Source: Bifidobacterium crudilactis (GTDB lineage: Bacteria > Actinomycetota > Actinomycetes > Actinomycetales > Bifidobacteriaceae). From it: DNA of 64,000 nt. The stretch spans positions 186,001-250,000 of the forward strand of contig NZ_JHAL01000002.1 of NCBI RefSeq assembly GCF_000738005.1, given 5' to 3'. The translations under genes were made by a program, and so were the position numbers. The notes beneath the pieces were generated by a model. That model was given only the letters and a program-made list of their open reading frames with translations, ran no database searches and had not been told where the DNA came from. Shown here in pieces: positions 44,730-52,957 of the stretch; position 1 is the first letter of the stretch, and every line of letters starts with the position of its first letter.

Positions 44730-44985
44730 GACTCCTCCAAACTCGTGTGAAGCACCGCGTGACCCACATTGATGGATGTGTTCTCACACCCTGACACTCC
44801 CAATCTAGTGTCCAACATCGTCAAAGGGGGAATTCTTCTCATAGCGCTGTTCAACAAGGATGCATGCCTACACGGCTCAGCAATGCACGGTGCCGGACCT
44901 GTCGGTCCTCCGGAAGGTGATGTTTTGCTGTGTGAAATGCCATGTCCTTCCAGCCACGGATTATTCCTGAGCTGCAGGCTGAGAG

Positions 44986-45014
44986 TCGACCATGCGGCAC
45001 CCCTTGGGTTAGAT
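44986..45014 (+). promoter_or_regulatory. thyA promoter giving a leaderless transcript
   Basis: TCGACC (44986-44991), 17 bases, TTAGAT (45009-45014); the ATG follows after only eight bases and there is no Shine-Dalgarno, so transcription should begin at or next to the start codon. Confidence 0.5.
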
Positions 45015-45022
45015 TAGACAGC

Positions 45023-45898
45023 ATGGCTTTAACAGAACACGAGTTGGCTGATATTCGTTCCAGAATTCCTGCACGTCCCGAAACCGACATTCCGATGCCG
45101 TACGAGGACCTGGTACGCAAGATTCTTCTTGAGGGGACATTGAAGTCCGACAGGACCGGCACCGGGACAATCTCACTGTTCGGTCAGCAGATACGTTTCG
45201 ACCTGCAGGATTCATTCCCTCTGCTCACCACCAAAACGGTGTTTTTCAAAGGATTGGCTTACGAACTGCTGTGGTTCCTGAAAGGTTCGAGCAATATTCG
45301 TTGGCTTCAGGAGCACAACGTCCACATCTGGGATGAATGGGCGGATACTGAGACGGGCGAGTTGGGTCCGGTGTACGGGGTCCAGTGGAGAAGCTGGCCG
45401 GCGCCCACGGCCGATGACCCGAACAGGACCATCGACCAGATATCCAAGGTGCTGGAGCTGGTCAAGCATCATCCTGATTCTCGTCGAATGATCGTGAGCG
45501 CCTGGAATCCGGCCGAGGTGGAGAATATGGCCTTGCCGCCATGCCATGCGCTGTTCCAGTTCTACGTGGCCGACGGAAAACTCAGCTGCCAGCTGTATCA
45601 ACGCTCATGCGACATGTTCCTCGGAGTGCCCTTCAACATCGCCTCGTATTCGCTGCTGACCTTGATGGTCGCCCAGCAGGCAGGCCTTGAGCCAGGCGAG
45701 TTCGTGTGGACCGGAGGTGACTGCCACGTGTATGACAATCACATCACTCAGGTGCTCGAACAGCTGTCCCGAGAGCCGTACCCGTACCCGACCATCAGCC
45801 TGAACAAGGCGGATTCCCTATTCGATTACCAGTATGAGGATTTCAAGGTTTCCGGATACCGGCATCACCCCACCATCAAGGCTCCCGTGGCGGTCTGA
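45023..45898 (+). CDS. thyA: thymidylate synthase
   Basis: The 291-residue folate-dependent enzyme converts dUMP to dTMP. The motifs are [19 protein letters not shown], the catalytic cysteine in [32 protein letters not shown] and the C-terminal [10 protein letters not shown]. It heads a thyA-folA pair with 53 bases between genes: the synthase makes dihydrofolate and folA recycles it. The start at 45023 lies eight bases after a -10-like TTAGAT and has no ribosome site, so the mRNA is probably leaderless. Confidence 0.95.
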   Translation: MALTEHELADIRSRIPARPETDIPMPYEDLVRKILLEGTLKSDRTGTGTISLFGQQIRFDLQDSFPLLTTKTVFFKGLAYELLWFLKGSSNIRWLQEHNVHIWDEWADTETGELGPVYGVQWRSWPAPTADDPNRTIDQISKVLELVKHHPDSRRMIVSAWNPAEVENMALPPCHALFQFYVADGKLSCQLYQRSCDMFLGVPFNIASYSLLTLMVAQQAGLEPGEFVWTGGDCHVYDNHITQVLEQLSREPYPYPTISLNKADSLFDYQYEDFKVSGYRHHPTIKAPVAV

Positions 45899-45951
45899 GG
45901 GCATCATTACAATACTTTCTCGACACTGTTTAATAAGGAGCAATTGTTTAG

Positions 45952-46626
45952 ATGGAGCATGACAGTAGCAGTCGTAGCGGCTATCACGAACCCAAGCCCG
46001 GTAGGACCGGGCATGCCGATGACGAAGAAGACTGGGATAATTCGGAAAACACTCCGGGCAAGCCCTATTCGGTGAATCTCATTTGGGCTCAGGCCCGGGA
46101 CACCCATGGTCGTGATGGAGCGATTGGTTTCGAAGGTTCCATGCCTTGGCATCTGTCCGAGGATTTGCGTCGCTTCAAGGAACTGACCATATCGCACCCC
46201 GTGATCATGGGCAGGAAGACCTGGGAATCGCTGCAGGAGCGTTATAGGCCCTTGAGCAACCGCGACAATATCGTCGTGTCGCGCCAGCCGGACTACCGTG
46301 CGGCGGGAGCCACGGTCGTCGGCGATTTCGAAGCCGCCATGGATCTGGCCCGGCAGGAGTCCATTCCCGATGACGGGATGGATCGTACCGAGATATGGGT
46401 CATCGGAGGGGCGCAGCTTTTCGACGACGTGATTTCGCAGGCCGACAAAGCCTATGTCACGCAAATAGATGCACAGGTTGCAGCGGATACCTACGCTCCC
46501 GACATTCAGGACCTTGTGGACTCGGGACGCTGGTTTATCGTCGATTCCGGTGCCTGGCAGACGCCGCGCAAGGCGGATGGCGTCGTGCGGCGTTTCCGTT
46601 TCGTGAATTATCAGAAGGCCAACTGA
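45952..46626 (+). CDS. folA: dihydrofolate reductase with N-terminal extension
   Basis: The 224-residue protein has a typical DHFR core from about residue 40 (VNLIWAQARD), with IGFEGSMPWHLSEDLRRFKELT containing the catalytic acid, VIMGRKTWESL and IWVIGGAQLFDDVI. About 38 acidic, disordered residues precede the core, making it longer than the usual 160-170 residues. AAGGAG lies about 12 bases before the ATG. It follows thyA and precedes a low-molecular-weight phosphatase gene by 19 bases, so all three may be one transcript. Confidence 0.93.
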   Translation: MEHDSSSRSGYHEPKPGRTGHADDEEDWDNSENTPGKPYSVNLIWAQARDTHGRDGAIGFEGSMPWHLSEDLRRFKELTISHPVIMGRKTWESLQERYRPLSNRDNIVVSRQPDYRAAGATVVGDFEAAMDLARQESIPDDGMDRTEIWVIGGAQLFDDVISQADKAYVTQIDAQVAADTYAPDIQDLVDSGRWFIVDSGAWQTPRKADGVVRRFRFVNYQKAN

Positions 46627-46645
46627 CGGCATATTCGTGTGAGAA

Positions 46646-47167
46646 ATGAGTGTTATGACATCCGAACCCTATGTGGTGATGACCGTATGCACCGGCAATA
46701 TCTGCAGATCGCCCATGGCCCAGATTGTCTTGGCTGAATACTTCAGGAAACAGGGCCTAGGCGCGGATCGCGTACTTGTGGATTCCAGCGGTGTCAGCGA
46801 CGAGGAGTACGGCAATCCGATTGATCGGCGCGCTCAGAAGGTGCTGTTGGAGAGAGGATACGCTCTTCCCGAGCATCATTTCGCCCATCGCATCACTTGC
46901 GAGGAAGCGCTTGAATCCGACCTGCTGTTGCCGATGACGGCCGCACACATGCATTCCCTGCTGAGGATACTGCCGGCGGAAAAGCGTCAGGCGGTGCATA
47001 TGTATCGCAGCTTCGATCCCCAGGTCGCCAAGGTAGGAGGCTCTCAGGAGAGCGCGATGGATTTGGCCGACCCGTGGTATGGCGGCCCCGAGGAATTCGA
47101 GGTGGCGATAGACCAGATAGAGGAGGCCGCCCCGTATATCGTGGACTGGGTGAGCGAACAGCTCTGA
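46646..47167 (+). CDS. low-molecular-weight protein tyrosine phosphatase
   Basis: The 173-residue phosphatase has the P-loop VCTGNICRSPMAQ (nucleophile C15, R21) and the general-acid loop DLADPWYGGPEEF. The aspartate and aromatic residues are intact. It would remove phosphate from protein tyrosine or arginine residues; a target kinase is not in the window. The first ATG (46646) is used; MTSEPY three codons on is equally possible. It follows folA closely. Confidence 0.9.
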   Translation: MSVMTSEPYVVMTVCTGNICRSPMAQIVLAEYFRKQGLGADRVLVDSSGVSDEEYGNPIDRRAQKVLLERGYALPEHHFAHRITCEEALESDLLLPMTAAHMHSLLRILPAEKRQAVHMYRSFDPQVAKVGGSQESAMDLADPWYGGPEEFEVAIDQIEEAAPYIVDWVSEQL

Positions 47168-47310
47168 ATCCCTCTGCGACCCAGGTCTGCTCTGCCTTGT
47201 AACCAGGCCGGCGGTTGGCCGGAATTGGCGAATCATGGTCATCCCGTGCCATTTCGGACACCCCCTTTTCCTGTAGAATAGCGGTATACAGCCAAAGGGG
47301 GTGGATCACG

Positions 47311-47508
47311 ATGAAGTGTAATCCGTTCTATGTAGCCAATGGTCCTCGTTCGAAGTTCTACCACGACGATGATGAATGTCCGTTTGGCAAACGCATCCCC
47401 GTCGAAGATCGTATTGAAGGCAAGGATTCGCGTTTCCACTGCTGGGTCTGTGAGAGTCTGCAGGTGTCCGAATGCGAGGGTTCCAGAATGGACCCCCCTG
47501 TCCTGTAG
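47311..47508 (+). CDS. small Cys-rich protein, possible zinc ribbon
   Basis: The 65-residue protein begins MKCNPFYVANGP and contains YHDDDECPFGKRIP and FHCWVCESLQVSEC. The CxxC pair plus further Cys and His residues could bind zinc. AAAGGGGGTG stands 8-10 bases before the ATG and a TAGAAT box lies about 35 bases upstream, which supports a real gene. I do not recognise the family. Confidence 0.65.
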   Translation: MKCNPFYVANGPRSKFYHDDDECPFGKRIPVEDRIEGKDSRFHCWVCESLQVSECEGSRMDPPVL

Positions 47509-47576
47509 CCTTCCCTTCTGAATGCTCCGTCATACATGGTCACGGCGGGCATGATTCGGGAGATACCGTGCGGTGC

Positions 47577-47855
47577 TCACTGAAGATGGCGCTCGGCATC
47601 TTCGCGCATCTGTGCAAGCATCGCACGGTATTCTTCACGCTGCTCTGCTCGAATTGAAGTGCTGTCGCGCTCCGCATGATTCAGCAATACGCCCAACTTG
47701 GCCTTGAAGCCCCTCGCCTCCCGGAATTCCTTGAAATCCGCATTCTCAGAGCCTTTCACCGCTTCGAAGTGCTCTCGGTCGATGTCGTGCTGCAGTTTGG
47801 CGTCTTCCCGCATATTGTCGAAACTGCGTGCGAGGAAGGATTTGTCTGTAGTCAT
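47577..47855 (-). CDS. small charged helical protein, function unknown
   Basis: The 92-residue protein is rich in Glu, Asp, Arg and Lys, predicted helical throughout (SFDNMREDAKLQHDIDREHF; RAEQREEYRAMLAQMREDAE), without membrane segments or known motifs. The ATG follows AGAGAAAGAA. It lies downstream of a small membrane-protein gene on the same strand. Confidence 0.6.
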   Translation of the reverse strand: MTTDKSFLARSFDNMREDAKLQHDIDREHFEAVKGSENADFKEFREARGFKAKLGVLLNHAERDSTSIRAEQREEYRAMLAQMREDAERHLQ

Positions 47856-47958
47856 GATGAGTGTTCTTTCTCTTGTCTCTGGATTTTCTGGTACCGCTCA
47901 TATGCCGGAGGTGTCGTCGGTTGGGTGGGGGATTAAGTTCGCATTCCGGTGCCCCTGA

Positions 47959-48309
47959 TTATTCTTCGCTGCCGAATTGCCGTGAACGGTCCTTCGCGCT
48001 GAGGCGTGAGCTCCGAATCGCGGTAATCGACTGGTGAAGCGGAAGAGCGAGCAGGATGGCGGACAAGCCGATGATGAGCAGTATGCGACCATCGTTCGAA
48101 GCTGCTTGCTCGAAGATGGCTGTGCTGCCTGCAGTGATGTTGAGCATGCCGATGAGCCCGCAGAGCGATGCCAGCACCAATCCGGGAAGACGGATGTTCC
48201 TTCGCCGCGCCCGATTTCTGTGAGCCTCCTGCTGCTGTTCCAGCAGATGCCGTTTCCACATGGTGTTGACTTCCTGCTGGTCTTCGCTGGTCATGGGCAG
48301 GTCCTTCAT
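47959..48309 (-). CDS. small membrane protein, function unknown
   Basis: The 116-residue protein has a charged N-terminal half (QQEVNTMWKRHLLEQQQEAH) and two membrane helices (LPGLVLASLCGLIGMLNI and ILLIIGLSAILLALPLH), then a basic tail. The start MKDLPMTSED at 48309 follows GGAGGAGGAG and is preferred over a longer frame. The family is not recognised. Confidence 0.65.
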   Translation of the reverse strand: MKDLPMTSEDQQEVNTMWKRHLLEQQQEAHRNRARRRNIRLPGLVLASLCGLIGMLNITAGSTAIFEQAASNDGRILLIIGLSAILLALPLHQSITAIRSSRLSAKDRSRQFGSEE

Positions 48310-48573
48310 CCGTGCTCCTCCTCCGACATTTGAGCCGACACGGGCGGAATCCATTGTTCCGGCGTGCTGGCTTCACCGTATGAGGCAAATGTGTGATGTT
48401 TGTTGAAGAAGTATTTGAGAATCGTTAAGCCGCATGTGTACCGTGCGGAATCCGCTTGTTGATACATGCTCATCGCTTCGTCGCTGGGATGGTGGCGTGC
48501 GCTGCGCGATGCAGGGTTTCACTGAGTGCAGTGCGATATGGGGGTGATGCGGGGGAGAGGACCGTAAACGACG
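48310..48573. other. non-coding region before the tRNA terminator
   Basis: Nothing gene-like is seen in about 260 bases. It presumably carries the promoter of the leftward small membrane-protein gene. Confidence 0.4.
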
Positions 48574-48612
48574 AAAGCTCTCACACCAAGTTTCCAAGGT
48601 GTGAGAGCTTTT
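48574..48612 (-). terminator. terminator of the tRNA-Asp/tRNA-Phe unit
   Basis: The AAAGCTCTCACACC / GGTGTGAGAGCTTT stem is placed directly after tRNA-Phe on the minus strand, with a short T tract. Confidence 0.75.
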
Positions 48613-48616
48613 CCAG

Positions 48617-48689
48617 TGGCTCCGAGCGGCATCGATCCGCTGACCTAGCGATTTTCAGTCGCTCGCTCTACCAACTGAGCTACAGAGCC
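48617..48689 (-). tRNA. tRNA-Phe (GAA)
   Basis: The cloverleaf is on the minus strand: acceptor GGCTCTG with CGGAGCC, anticodon stem AGCGA/TCGCT with loop CTGAAAA (anticodon GAA), T arm AGCGG-ATCGATG-CCGCT. It is the second gene of a two-tRNA unit. Confidence 0.95.
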
Positions 48690-48740
48690 ATTGAATAGTT
48701 GAAAAAACCCGGCGAACCGGGTTTTCTGTTACCACTCAAG

Positions 48741-48814
48741 CGACCCCGGCCGGACTTGAACCGGTGACCTCCGCCGTGACAGGGCGGCGCTCTAACCAAC
48801 TGAGCTACGGGGCC
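48741..48814 (-). tRNA. tRNA-Asp (GTC)
   Basis: The cloverleaf is on the minus strand: acceptor GGCCCCG with CGGGGTC, anticodon loop CTGTCAC (GTC), T arm CCGG-TTCAAGT-CCGG. It is cotranscribed with tRNA-Phe. Confidence 0.95.
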
Positions 48815-48841
48815 GTGGCCACAAAAAGCAGCCAAGTGGAT

Positions 48842-48869
48842 ATCTTACAAGAAACTGCGCAACATGCAA
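48842..48869 (-). promoter_or_regulatory. promoter of the tRNA-Asp/tRNA-Phe unit
   Basis: On the minus strand TTGCAT (48869-48864), 16 bases, TAAGAT (48847-48842), ending 27 bases before mature tRNA-Asp. Confidence 0.6.
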
Positions 48870-48920
48870 ATTCGAGCCCCATACGGGTGCTTTCGGCGTG
48901 TCGCCAGCTTGGAGTTTCGG

Positions 48921-49796
48921 CTATTTTGCAGTGATATGGCCACCGAACTGACCTCGCAGCGCCGAGACCACTTTCAGCGCGTCGTCGCTGCCGCCACGCG
49001 ATGTCTGCCGGGCGAAGAGGGCGGCTGTCGTCGCGGGTACCGGCACCCCGAGTTCCAGGGCGACCTCGACCATCCAGCGTGCCTCGCCGGACTCGTTGGC
49101 CACGGGAGGCATCGAGGCGAGATCCGGGTCCTTCTTCAGCGCCAGGGCCAGAAGGTCGAGGAGCCAGGACTTGATGACTGTTCCCGAAGTCCAGGAATCG
49201 ATGACGGCTGTCGGATTCTTGATCAACTCGCTGTGAGTCATGGTGGCGTAGCCTTCGCCAAGAGCCTGCATCATGCCGTATTCGATGCCGTTATGGACCA
49301 TCTTGGCGAAATGCCCGGCTCCGACGGGACCGGCAAGCACGAGTCCGGCCTGGCCTTCGGGTTTCAGCGCCTCGAAAATCGGCAGGGCTCGGTTGAAATC
49401 TTCAGCGTCGCCTCCAATCATCAGCGCATAACCGTTTTGAGGGCCCCATACGCCGCCGGAGACGCCCGCCTCCAGGAAATGTATGCCGTGCCCGGCGAGC
49501 TGCGCTTGGTGAGGTGCGTCGTCGGTGTATTTGGTGTTGCCACCGTCGATTACCAGATCCCCGGCAGAGAGCAGCTCGCCCAGGGCGCTGACGGTGGAAT
49601 CCGTCGGTACTCCTGCGGGCAGCATCACCCATATGGTCCGTGGAGCTTCGAGCGCAGCCACCAGCTTCTCCAGGGAGTCCACATCCCGTCCGGAGTCCGG
49701 TGCGCGGTCGTATCCGACGATGGTATGTCCGGCCTCGCGGATTCGTGAAGCCATGTTGCCGCCCATACGGCCCAGTCCGATCATGCCCAGTTGCAT
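48921..49796 (-). CDS. gnd: 6-phosphogluconate dehydrogenase, decarboxylating (short GndA/YqeC type)
   Basis: The 291-residue protein is the short form of 6-phosphogluconate dehydrogenase. It has the Rossmann motif GMIGLGRMGGNMA at the N-terminus, LVIDGGNTKYTDD, the catalytic segment EAGVSGGVWGPQNGYALMIGG, and GPVGAGHFAKMVHNGIEYGMMQ with the catalytic lysine. It converts 6-phosphogluconate to ribulose-5-phosphate and CO2. The start MQLGMIG at 49796 follows GAAGG. It belongs to the leftward gntK-gntP-gnd cluster and completes gluconate entry into the pentose-phosphate pool. Confidence 0.93.
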   Translation of the reverse strand: MQLGMIGLGRMGGNMASRIREAGHTIVGYDRAPDSGRDVDSLEKLVAALEAPRTIWVMLPAGVPTDSTVSALGELLSAGDLVIDGGNTKYTDDAPHQAQLAGHGIHFLEAGVSGGVWGPQNGYALMIGGDAEDFNRALPIFEALKPEGQAGLVLAGPVGAGHFAKMVHNGIEYGMMQALGEGYATMTHSELIKNPTAVIDSWTSGTVIKSWLLDLLALALKKDPDLASMPPVANESGEARWMVEVALELGVPVPATTAALFARQTSRGGSDDALKVVSALRGQFGGHITAK

Positions 49797-49854
49797 GTTG
49801 CCTTCTTTCTTGTTGTTGACATCCGTGTTGATGATGTTTGCCTGTTCTTTCGCG

Positions 49855-51183
49855 CTACACCACAAGCGACAGCAGGAGCGTGAACGCCAGCCCCACGACG
49901 GAGAGCACGGTCTCCATCAGTGTCCAGGTCTTGAAGGTCTGTCCGACGCTCATGCCGAAGTATTCCTTGACCAGCCAGAAGCCCGCGTCGTTGAGATGCG
50001 AGAATATGACCGAACCCGCTCCGATGGCGAGCACCAGCAGGCAGAGGTGCGTGGGGCTGAGCCCGGATGCCAGGGGCACCATGATGCCTGCGGCGGTCAC
50101 TGTTGCCACCGTCGCCGAGCCTGTAGCCACTCGGATGAGCACCGCCACAAGCCACCCGGCGATGAGTGGGTTGATTGCCGACCCTGCGATGCCCTGCGCG
50201 ATGACGTCGCCAATGCCGGAATCCACGAGAGTTTGCTTGAAGCCGCCGCCCGCACCGACGATGAGCAGGATGCCTGAGACGGAGCCGATTGAGGTGCCGA
50301 CGATGGAGTTGAGTTTGTCGCGTCCAACTCCGTGCATCGTGCCCAGAACGACCATGGCGACAAGGGTGGTGATCAGCAGCGCTTCCAGCGGCTGACCGAC
50401 GAACACGAAGAATCTGCCGACGGGATTGCCGGTCTGCCCGGTCAGGTCGATGATGCTTCCGGCGAGCATCAGCACCACCGGCAGCAGAATCACGCTGAGA
50501 GCGGCGCCGAAGGATGGCTTGCTGCTCTGCGATTCGGCTGTTTCCTTGACCTTGGTGTCGTCAGGAGCCATGATCGGCACCCATCTCACCATGACCTTAG
50601 CCAGCAACGGTCCCGAGATGATGACGGTCGGTATGGCGACCAGAAGCCCAAGTCCCAGCGTCAGCCCCAGATTCGCGTGCAGGGCGCTGATGGCGGCCAG
50701 AGGGCCGGGATGGGGAGGAAGGAAGGCGTGAAGGGTGGAGAGACCGGCCAATGCCGGTATGCCCAGCAGAATCACCGGTTTGTTCGCTCGATGAGCGGCG
50801 AAGATGACCACCGGTATGAGGATGACCACGCCCACTTCGAAGAACAGAGGGATTCCCACGGCGAAGGCGATGAGTGCCATGGCCCAGGGGAGCAGGTGCG
50901 AAGGTGTTTTGCTGAGAATGGTATCGACGATGACGTCAGCTCCGCCTGAAACCGTCAGCAGCGTGCCGATGATACCGCCTAGGGCTATGAGGATGCCGAC
51001 GCTGGACACGGTAGAGCCGAGGCCGTCCGTGAAACTGGTGAATGATTTGTCGTAGCTGATTCCGGCGCTTACGGCCATGACGAAGGACCCGAGCATCAGC
51101 GCCAGGAAAGGATGCAGCTTGACGACGGATATCAGCAGAACGATGACGATGATGCCGATGAGTGCGGCAATGATGAGGTTCAT
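49855..51183 (-). CDS. gntP: gluconate permease (GntP family)
   Basis: The 442-residue transporter has about twelve to fourteen membrane helices and GntP-family marks: LHPFLALMLGSFVMAVSAGI near the N-terminus, GIPLFFEVGVVILIPVVIFAAHR, and LHAFLPPHPGPLAAIS. It imports gluconate with protons. CAAAGGAG precedes the ATG at 51183. The gluconokinase gene lies upstream and gnd downstream on the same strand. Confidence 0.93.
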   Translation of the reverse strand: MNLIIAALIGIIVIVLLISVVKLHPFLALMLGSFVMAVSAGISYDKSFTSFTDGLGSTVSSVGILIALGGIIGTLLTVSGGADVIVDTILSKTPSHLLPWAMALIAFAVGIPLFFEVGVVILIPVVIFAAHRANKPVILLGIPALAGLSTLHAFLPPHPGPLAAISALHANLGLTLGLGLLVAIPTVIISGPLLAKVMVRWVPIMAPDDTKVKETAESQSSKPSFGAALSVILLPVVLMLAGSIIDLTGQTGNPVGRFFVFVGQPLEALLITTLVAMVVLGTMHGVGRDKLNSIVGTSIGSVSGILLIVGAGGGFKQTLVDSGIGDVIAQGIAGSAINPLIAGWLVAVLIRVATGSATVATVTAAGIMVPLASGLSPTHLCLLVLAIGAGSVIFSHLNDAGFWLVKEYFGMSVGQTFKTWTLMETVLSVVGLAFTLLLSLVV

Positions 51184-51345
51184 GGAATCACTCCTTTGTG
51201 TTCGATGAGTTGTGGAAAGAGCGGGGTTTCGAGGTAATCCCGGGGAGAAGACGGTGCAGGGGGTCTGAACTGAGCAACGGGGCGGCATTGCGATGTCCTG
51301 TTCCCCGTTTCCCGGTATGACAGAGACGGACCGGCTCGGTGCGGG

Positions 51346-51900
51346 TCAACGTATCAGGGATTCTTCGCTTGCGGCGTGCTCGCGTACGGCCCGAATCGCA
51401 CGGTCGATCATCTCCTGTTGCGTGCCGGCGACGGATACTTCGATACCCGGTTCATCTGATTGCAGGGGCTCGAGGATGGCGAATTGGCTTGGCAGCAACG
51501 CCGGAGGCATGAAGTGCCCTTTACGCCGAGTCAGCCGATCCTGGATGAGCTCCTGTGACCCGACAAGATGCACGAAGAACACTGGTACATCCTTGCGAAG
51601 GATGTCCCGGTATGAGCGTTTGAGCGCCGAGCTGGAAACGACGGTTGACTCTCCGAGGGATTGACGTCCGAGCATCCAGCGGTTGATGACTTCGAGCCAG
51701 GGGCGTCTGTCCTCGTCGGTGAGCGGGATGCCATGAGACATCTTCTCGATGTTGGCTTTCGGATGGAAATCGTCGCCCTCGGCCATGGTGAACCCCAATT
51801 GATCTCTGATTGCTTCCGCGACGGTTGATTTTCCGCATCCTGCGACGCCCATGACTACGACGTGAACCGGGAGTTTGCTGTCATTGCTCTGACTGGTCAT
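51346..51900 (-). CDS. gntK: gluconokinase
   Basis: The 184-residue P-loop kinase has Walker A GVAGCGKSTV, the family segment EGDDFHPKANIEKMSHGIPLTDEDRRPWL, SSSALKRSYRD and the LID region RLTRRKGHFMPPALLPSQF. It phosphorylates gluconate to 6-phosphogluconate. It is the first gene of the leftward gnt cluster and is divergent from the GntR-family regulator gene, with clustered GAGTACT-type operators in the gap. Confidence 0.95.
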   Translation of the reverse strand: MTSQSNDSKLPVHVVVMGVAGCGKSTVAEAIRDQLGFTMAEGDDFHPKANIEKMSHGIPLTDEDRRPWLEVINRWMLGRQSLGESTVVSSSALKRSYRDILRKDVPVFFVHLVGSQELIQDRLTRRKGHFMPPALLPSQFAILEPLQSDEPGIEVSVAGTQQEMIDRAIRAVREHAASEESLIR

Positions 51901-52008
51901 CGTTATATCTACCTACCTTCTGCTTCGTTGCAGTTGCTGATGACGACGGGAGCTGCGGGACACCGAGTATCCGTCGTCGGATTATGGCTCAAATTGTAAT
52001 CACATACA

Positions 52009-52080
52009 GAGTACTAATCAAGTTAAAAAGAGTACTTAATGAGCAACATCACATTATGAATACTCATTGGTACTCTCATA
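52009..52080. promoter_or_regulatory. operator cluster of the gluconate genes
   Basis: GAGTACT occurs at 52009-52015 and 52030-52036, and the inverted forms AATACTC (52059-52065) and GGTACTC (52069-52075) follow. The complement of 52066-52080 reads TATGAGAGTACCAAT, close to the GntR-type gluconate operator I remember from Corynebacterium. It lies between gntK and the regulator gene. Confidence 0.6.
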
Positions 52081-52083
52081 ACT

Positions 52084-52800
52084 ATGTCGAATTATGGAGA
52101 GAGCGATTCAGAAGCGGTGCTGATGCATACGCCGGTCGCGCAGGAGCTGGCCATAGACATCATCGAAGGGCGCTGGGAGATTGGGCGCCCAGTAACCTTG
52201 GAAGAAATTCAGCGCAGATTCTCCATTTCGAGGACCGTTGCCAGGGAAGTGGCTCGGCAGCTGCAATCCGTAGGGGCCGTAGAGGTCAGAAAACGTCTGG
52301 GCATCGTTTCGCGGCCGGTCTCCGAGTGGTCGGCGCTCAATACGCAGGTGGTGAATTGGAAACTCCATTCCAACCAACGACGCAGCCAGCTCATATCGCT
52401 CACCGAGTTGCGCCTGGCGGTCGAACCGGCAGCGGCTGCAGGCGCTGCGGCGCATGCGCCCATGGACGTCAAGGCCAAGGTTGCGGTTCTGGCGGTCGAA
52501 ATGAGGAAAACCGGCGAGCAGGGGATGCTTGAACAATTCCACGAATACGATATCGAATTCCACTCGCTGCTGCTCAAATACAGCGGCAATGAGCTTTTCG
52601 CAGCGCTCGCGGACGTGGTGTCCACGATTCTTCGCGGCAGGGTCGAGATAGGCATGTATCCACAGCAGCCCGAGCCCGAAGCGTTGGACGCGCACCAGGA
52701 GGTTGCCGACGGCGTGCTGAAAGGCGACCCGGCGATGGCGAGAGAGGGCATGCGCCGCATCGTTGACGAGGTCGACGAAGCCGTGTCGCAAAACATCTGA
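52084..52800 (+). CDS. gntR: GntR/FadR-type regulator of gluconate genes
   Basis: The 238-residue protein has an N-terminal winged helix (about 15-75: VAQELAIDIIEGRWEIGRPV; EEIQRRFSISRTVAREVARQL) and an FCD ligand domain (LTELRLAVEPAAAAGAA; FHSLLLKYSGNELF; DAHQEVADGVLKGDP) with the usual Asp/His metal-ligand pattern. It most likely binds gluconate and represses gntK-gntP-gnd. The divergent position and GAGTACT operator cluster support this. Confidence 0.9.
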   Translation: MSNYGESDSEAVLMHTPVAQELAIDIIEGRWEIGRPVTLEEIQRRFSISRTVAREVARQLQSVGAVEVRKRLGIVSRPVSEWSALNTQVVNWKLHSNQRRSQLISLTELRLAVEPAAAAGAAAHAPMDVKAKVAVLAVEMRKTGEQGMLEQFHEYDIEFHSLLLKYSGNELFAALADVVSTILRGRVEIGMYPQQPEPEALDAHQEVADGVLKGDPAMAREGMRRIVDEVDEAVSQNI

Positions 52801-52840
52801 GCTGTAAACGGCTGGGGCTTTTGCCGGAGCACGGAGCATT

Positions 52841-52874
52841 GGAGCGGAACGTCTAAAGACGTTGCACTCCGTTT
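52841..52874 (+). terminator. terminator of gntR
   Basis: A stem with AACGTC-TAAA-GACGTT at its tip and GGAG/CTCC at its base is followed by GTTT; it lies 40 bases after the stop. Confidence 0.5.
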
Positions 52875-52957
52875 GGTGAGGGGGGGTACCTGTGACTTTA
52901 GAAGAGTGACAGTCTAGACGTATGCAAACCGAGCAGAGTACAAGGTGTGTCTGCGAG

